From an uncultured Oscillospiraceae bacterium (GTDB lineage Bacteria; Bacillota; Clostridia; Oscillospirales; Ruminococcaceae): a DNA stretch of 6,441 nucleotides. The position numbers were made by a program, and so were the translations under genes. The notes beneath the pieces are model-generated. The model did not search any database. It saw nothing but the letters and a program-made list of their open reading frames with translations, and was not told the DNA's origin. The stretch lies in NCBI GenBank assembly GCA_934454435.1, contig CAKSGA010000113.1, positions 1 to 6,441 of the forward strand, read 5' to 3'. How positions within the stretch are numbered: position 1 is the stretch's first letter; the number at the start of each line of letters is the position of its first letter. Below, piece after piece: positions 3,473-6,441 of this stretch.

Positions 3473-6441
3473 TTATTTCACGAAACGGAAGCTCCTGAAA
3501 TCAAAATTGCTGCCGGGCAGGAACGTGAATGAAACCGGCTGATTTCCGGAAACGCCCTCCAGCGGGAATGTACGCTCAACGTACTCTCCGGGGACGTCCG
3601 TCCGGAATTCGCACAGAAAACGCTTTTCGCCGAAAGTCAGGTGAACGCTGTTAAGCTCCTGCGCCGACCTGCCGCAGATGACCACTCCAGTGGGCTGCTC
3701 CGCAGTAAAGTCGAACTCGCCGAACTCCAGGACAACATTATTTCCTATGCCGGTGACTTCTTTATCGCCCCTGGTGAACTTATCACCGTAGACCCTCAGA
3801 GCGTCAGCAGCGTTATTGTCAATGAACTCCCGGTGAAGTTTCTCGAACGAGAAGCCGCTCACCTGGAAGCCGAAATCAGTTTCTATACAGAACGTGTGTA
3901 CTCCACGGAGAACTTCGTTCAGGCGGAACGTGCCGGGTTTGAACACCGTCCACTCCGGGGGCTCGTGATAGGTGAACCCGCCAAGCAACCTGCCCTCACC
4001 AGGTATGCCGTCATAGAAGCGTATCTTTACCGGGTCGAGGGTATTCGCCCAGATGGGTACTACCACGACCTGAGCACCGGTGCCGAAGTCCACGTTGTCG
4101 TACGCAGCCCAGCTGCTCGCCCCGGAAGCGAAACCTATGCCCTTATTAACGCCCTGGCAGAGATTTTCAGAAGCCCGGGTGTAAAGTCCTCCCGGTACAA
4201 AGCTGAACGGGTCCGTAACGGCGCTGCCGAGCCCCTCCGCAGTGAACGGAAGCACTGACATGATATGGATTTTTCCTGTTCCATTCCTGCACATCGCACG
4301 CAGGCAGAATTCCCCGTCGCCCTTTGCGGTGACTATAACTCTGCCGTCCTCCTGCCTGAACTCCGCTGTATTGGTCTCAATTCCGGTGACTGTCGTTATG
4401 CGGTACTCGATATCGTCTGCATAATCTGCGTTCGCAGGGAACACCTCCGGGGTCACCGTTATCTCCCTGCGCTCCGGTGTGAATTTCAGCGTATCGGCGT
4501 GGAGCCCGATCTTGCGAACCGGGTGTTCATCGATCCTGCCGCACTCGGTGGGGACGGAACTCAGGCGCTCTATGCAGGACACTCCCTCGGTCTCCGCCGG
4601 AACGGCGTTAAGGGTCACAACAGCCTCCGGAAGCCCCGGGGAGGTCAGTCTGACCGTTATCTCACCGGCTTCTCTGGTTGCCCCGATGACCGCCAGCATT
4701 CTGCCGGAGAACAGCCTGCGGGAAGTCCCCTTGTACTGGTCGTAGTCCGTACTGTCGCCGTTGTCCAGACCCATCAGCCTGCCTGCGCCGCTTACGCTGA
4801 CATTCACACGGTCGTTGGCATTTGCGCAGAAATTACCGTCAGCGTCAAAGGCGGCAATTTCCAGATAGATCAGGTCTCTTCCGTCTGCGGAGAGCTCCGT
4901 CTTGTCCGGCAGGATCTCCAGCCTTGCCGTGTCGCCGAAGCTGCATACAGCGTCCTCTGCGATGACATTTCCGCTTTCGTCATATGCAGAAGCCCGGAGC
5001 TCTCCCTTTGAATACGGAATGACATAATCCGCCGTGAGCTTCGTGCCATGAGCGTGGTCGATATCAAAAGCGCCCATGGAATTGCCGTTCAGAAACAGCT
5101 CCACCCTTGGTGCGTTGGAGCACACCCTCACATCAATGGGCTGACCCTCGTTGAAGTCCCAGTGCGGGAAAATATGCACGAAAGGCGCCTTGCGGAAGTC
5201 CGTCCACTCCGCACGGAATACATATGCGCTGTCCTTGGGGAAGCCCGCCGTGTCGTACTGCCCGAAATAGCTGTTCTTGGTGGTGTAGGGAGTTGGCTCG
5301 CCTATGTAGTCAAAACCGGTCCAGATAAACTGCCCGGCACAGAATTCTGCGTCACGGTCCCGGATTATACACTCCTCTGTGTTCTTTGCGCCCCAGCCGG
5401 TGCAGCTGTTGCCAAGGGCGGAGCACTGCTCGTCATCGTCTGCGAGCATGGTCTGGGAAAGCGGAAAATGGTACACGCCACGGCTCTGCAATACAGAAGC
5501 GGTTTCGCTGCCGTATATCGCCCAGTCAGGGTGGAGCCCGTGGTGCTCGTTATAAAGCCGCTCGCCATAGTTATAGCCCACCAGCTTCAGGATATCGGCG
5601 CACTTCTGGCCGTTCTCCCACTGCATGTAATTCGAGCCGAAGGTCGCCCTGCCATTGTGCAGCGGGTCGTGGAGCTCCACCAGGCGGCGCAGCAGGGACG
5701 TTACCTCCTGCCCTCTCTCGTCTGCGTGGGTGTCGAATATCTCGTTGCCGACGCTCCAGCCGATGATGGATGGGTGATTTCTGTCCCGGCGTATCCAGGA
5801 AGCCACGTCACGCTCCACCCACTCGTCAAAGAAGCGTGCGTAGTCGTAATCGGTCTTGCAGCGCTCCCACATGTCGAAGCCCTCGGAGAGCACCAGCATG
5901 CCACTCTCGTCAGCAAGCTGCATGAATTCCTCGGCGGGCATGTTGTGGGAGGTCCGTATAGCGTTCACGCCCATCTCACGCAGCTTGCGGAACCGCCTGC
6001 GGAGTGCTGCGACATTCATGGCGGCGCCAAGGCAGCCGTTGTCATGGTGCTCGCAGGAGCCGTGGAGCTTCACATGACGGCCGTTCAGGAAGAAGCCGTG
6101 GTCAGCCGTGAACTCCGCCGTGCGGAAGCCGAAATGCTGGCTCACCCGCTGAATGACCTCCCCGCCGGATATGACCTCGGAGGTCATGGTATAGAGATAC
6201 GGGGCGTCTGTGTCCCACAGGCGTGGGGAATTCACGGTCATGTCCTGGGTGGTCAGGGAATACGCCGCCCCGGGCACCCTCACCGCAGCGGGAATACAGG
6301 AGATATCCGCTGCGCAGGCGTCCGACTCAGCCGAGCATATGACCTTTCCGTCAGCGTCTGAAACAGTGCTTCTTATGCGGGTACCGGCAACGGGGGTGCC
6401 CTCCGGGCGGAGGAGCTCCGAGCGGACAGTAACCCCCCAGC
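3473..6441 (-). CDS. Glycoside hydrolase family 2, beta-galactosidase-like, multimodular (N-terminus off right edge)
   Basis: An open frame of 988 residues to the stop; the first full codon in the window is at 6439-6437, and residues are counted from there. Order: Ig-like sandwich of GH2 (about 1-107, with SPRLW and FGFRT); catalytic TIM barrel (about 108-405) with NGRHVKLHGSCEHHDNG (119-135) and IRTSHN (161-166), acid/base E233 in GWSVGNE (codon 5741-5743) and nucleophile E312 in YGSETAS (codon 5504-5506); DUF4982-like module (about 406-492, HWDFNEGQPIDVRV, VELFLNGNSMG); GH2 C5-like module (about 505-614); a beta-rich linker (615-742); then two jelly-roll, CBM6-like modules (about 742-868 and 873-988), each ending in a F-x-V/F-x-x-F-x-F pattern. 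Both catalytic residues are present, so it is probably active. Galactosidase is likeliest, but glucuronidase or another GH2 activity is possible. Export cannot be judged because the N-terminal galactose-binding-like domain and any signal peptide lie outside the window. Confidence 0.9.
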   Translation of the reverse strand, partial: WGVTVRSELLRPEGTPVAGTRIRSTVSDADGKVICSAESDACAADISCIPAAVRVPGAAYSLTTQDMTVNSPRLWDTDAPYLYTMTSEVISGGEVIQRVSQHFGFRTAEFTADHGFFLNGRHVKLHGSCEHHDNGCLGAAMNVAALRRRFRKLREMGVNAIRTSHNMPAEEFMQLADESGMLVLSEGFDMWERCKTDYDYARFFDEWVERDVASWIRRDRNHPSIIGWSVGNEIFDTHADERGQEVTSLLRRLVELHDPLHNGRATFGSNYMQWENGQKCADILKLVGYNYGERLYNEHHGLHPDWAIYGSETASVLQSRGVYHFPLSQTMLADDDEQCSALGNSCTGWGAKNTEECIIRDRDAEFCAGQFIWTGFDYIGEPTPYTTKNSYFGQYDTAGFPKDSAYVFRAEWTDFRKAPFVHIFPHWDFNEGQPIDVRVCSNAPRVELFLNGNSMGAFDIDHAHGTKLTADYVIPYSKGELRASAYDESGNVIAEDAVCSFGDTARLEILPDKTELSADGRDLIYLEIAAFDADGNFCANANDRVNVSVSGAGRLMGLDNGDSTDYDQYKGTSRRLFSGRMLAVIGATREAGEITVRLTSPGLPEAVVTLNAVPAETEGVSCIERLSSVPTECGRIDEHPVRKIGLHADTLKFTPERREITVTPEVFPANADYADDIEYRITTVTGIETNTAEFRQEDGRVIVTAKGDGEFCLRAMCRNGTGKIHIMSVLPFTAEGLGSAVTDPFSFVPGGLYTRASENLCQGVNKGIGFASGASSWAAYDNVDFGTGAQVVVVPIWANTLDPVKIRFYDGIPGEGRLLGGFTYHEPPEWTVFKPGTFRLNEVLRGVHTFCIETDFGFQVSGFSFEKLHREFIDNNAADALRVYGDKFTRGDKEVTGIGNNVVLEFGEFDFTAEQPTGVVICGRSAQELNSVHLTFGEKRFLCEFRTDVPGEYVERTFPLEGVSGNQPVSFTFLPGSNFDFRSFRFVK

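Noticed and set aside
6281..6283. GTG at 6283 as the start of the glycoside hydrolase
   Set aside because: The frame stays open for 52 more codons to the window edge and reads as GH2 sandwich sequence (begins WGVTV). GH2 enzymes also need an N-terminal sugar-binding domain, so the true start is outside the window.
5048..6361. 437-codon plus-strand open frame
   Set aside because: It lies wholly antisense to the glycoside hydrolase, which has clear GH2 motifs and both catalytic glutamates. GC-rich third positions keep the opposite frame open, and it has no domain of its own. The same applies to the plus-strand frames at 3641-4258 and 4265-5011.

Overview
The window looks like chromosomal DNA of an anaerobic gut or rumen Clostridia, most like Ruminococcus or a relative. 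This is inferred from the Firmicutes-type promoters and AGGAGG ribosome sites, the mix of AT-rich gaps with GC-richer sugar-metabolism genes, and the gene types. No rRNA, tRNA or CRISPR array was seen.

Layout. (1) 1-201, minus: N-terminal 67 residues of a COG2509-type FAD-dependent dehydrogenase, with its own promoter at 282-310. (2) 407-2224, minus: a complete three-gene operon. It has a near-consensus promoter (2196-2224), a sugar phosphate isomerase/epimerase-like TIM barrel, a ThuA-like protein starting in a 4-base ATGA overlap, a 62-residue SH3/KOW-like acidic protein 2 bases further on, and a strong terminator (407-432). The first two genes point to conversion of a sugar or sugar derivative; the substrate cannot be read from the sequence. 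(3) 2225-2682: a gene-poor gap. It carries a fully consensus plus-strand promoter (2252-2280) divergent from the operon, with a 10-bp palindrome midway between the two -35 boxes. No convincing gene follows it. (4) 2620-3042, plus: a monocistronic 82-residue XRE-family DNA-binding protein with its own promoter, an ideal ribosome site, a strong terminator and a second terminator-like hairpin. (5) 3049-3210: a 162-bp long-inverted-repeat element flanked by TTAT on both sides, interpreted as a MITE. (6) 3211-3472: no supported gene. (7) 3473-6441, minus: the last 988 residues of a large modular family 2 glycoside hydrolase (beta-galactosidase-like), running off the right edge, with both catalytic glutamates and two C-terminal jelly-roll modules.

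Together the glycosidase and the isomerase/ThuA operon fit a saccharolytic lifestyle: the glycosidase would release sugars from glycans, and the operon could process a sugar or its oxidised derivative. A direct pathway link is inference only, because they are separate transcription units about 1.3 kb apart. The least explained parts are the MITE-like element and the consensus promoter facing an apparently empty gap.
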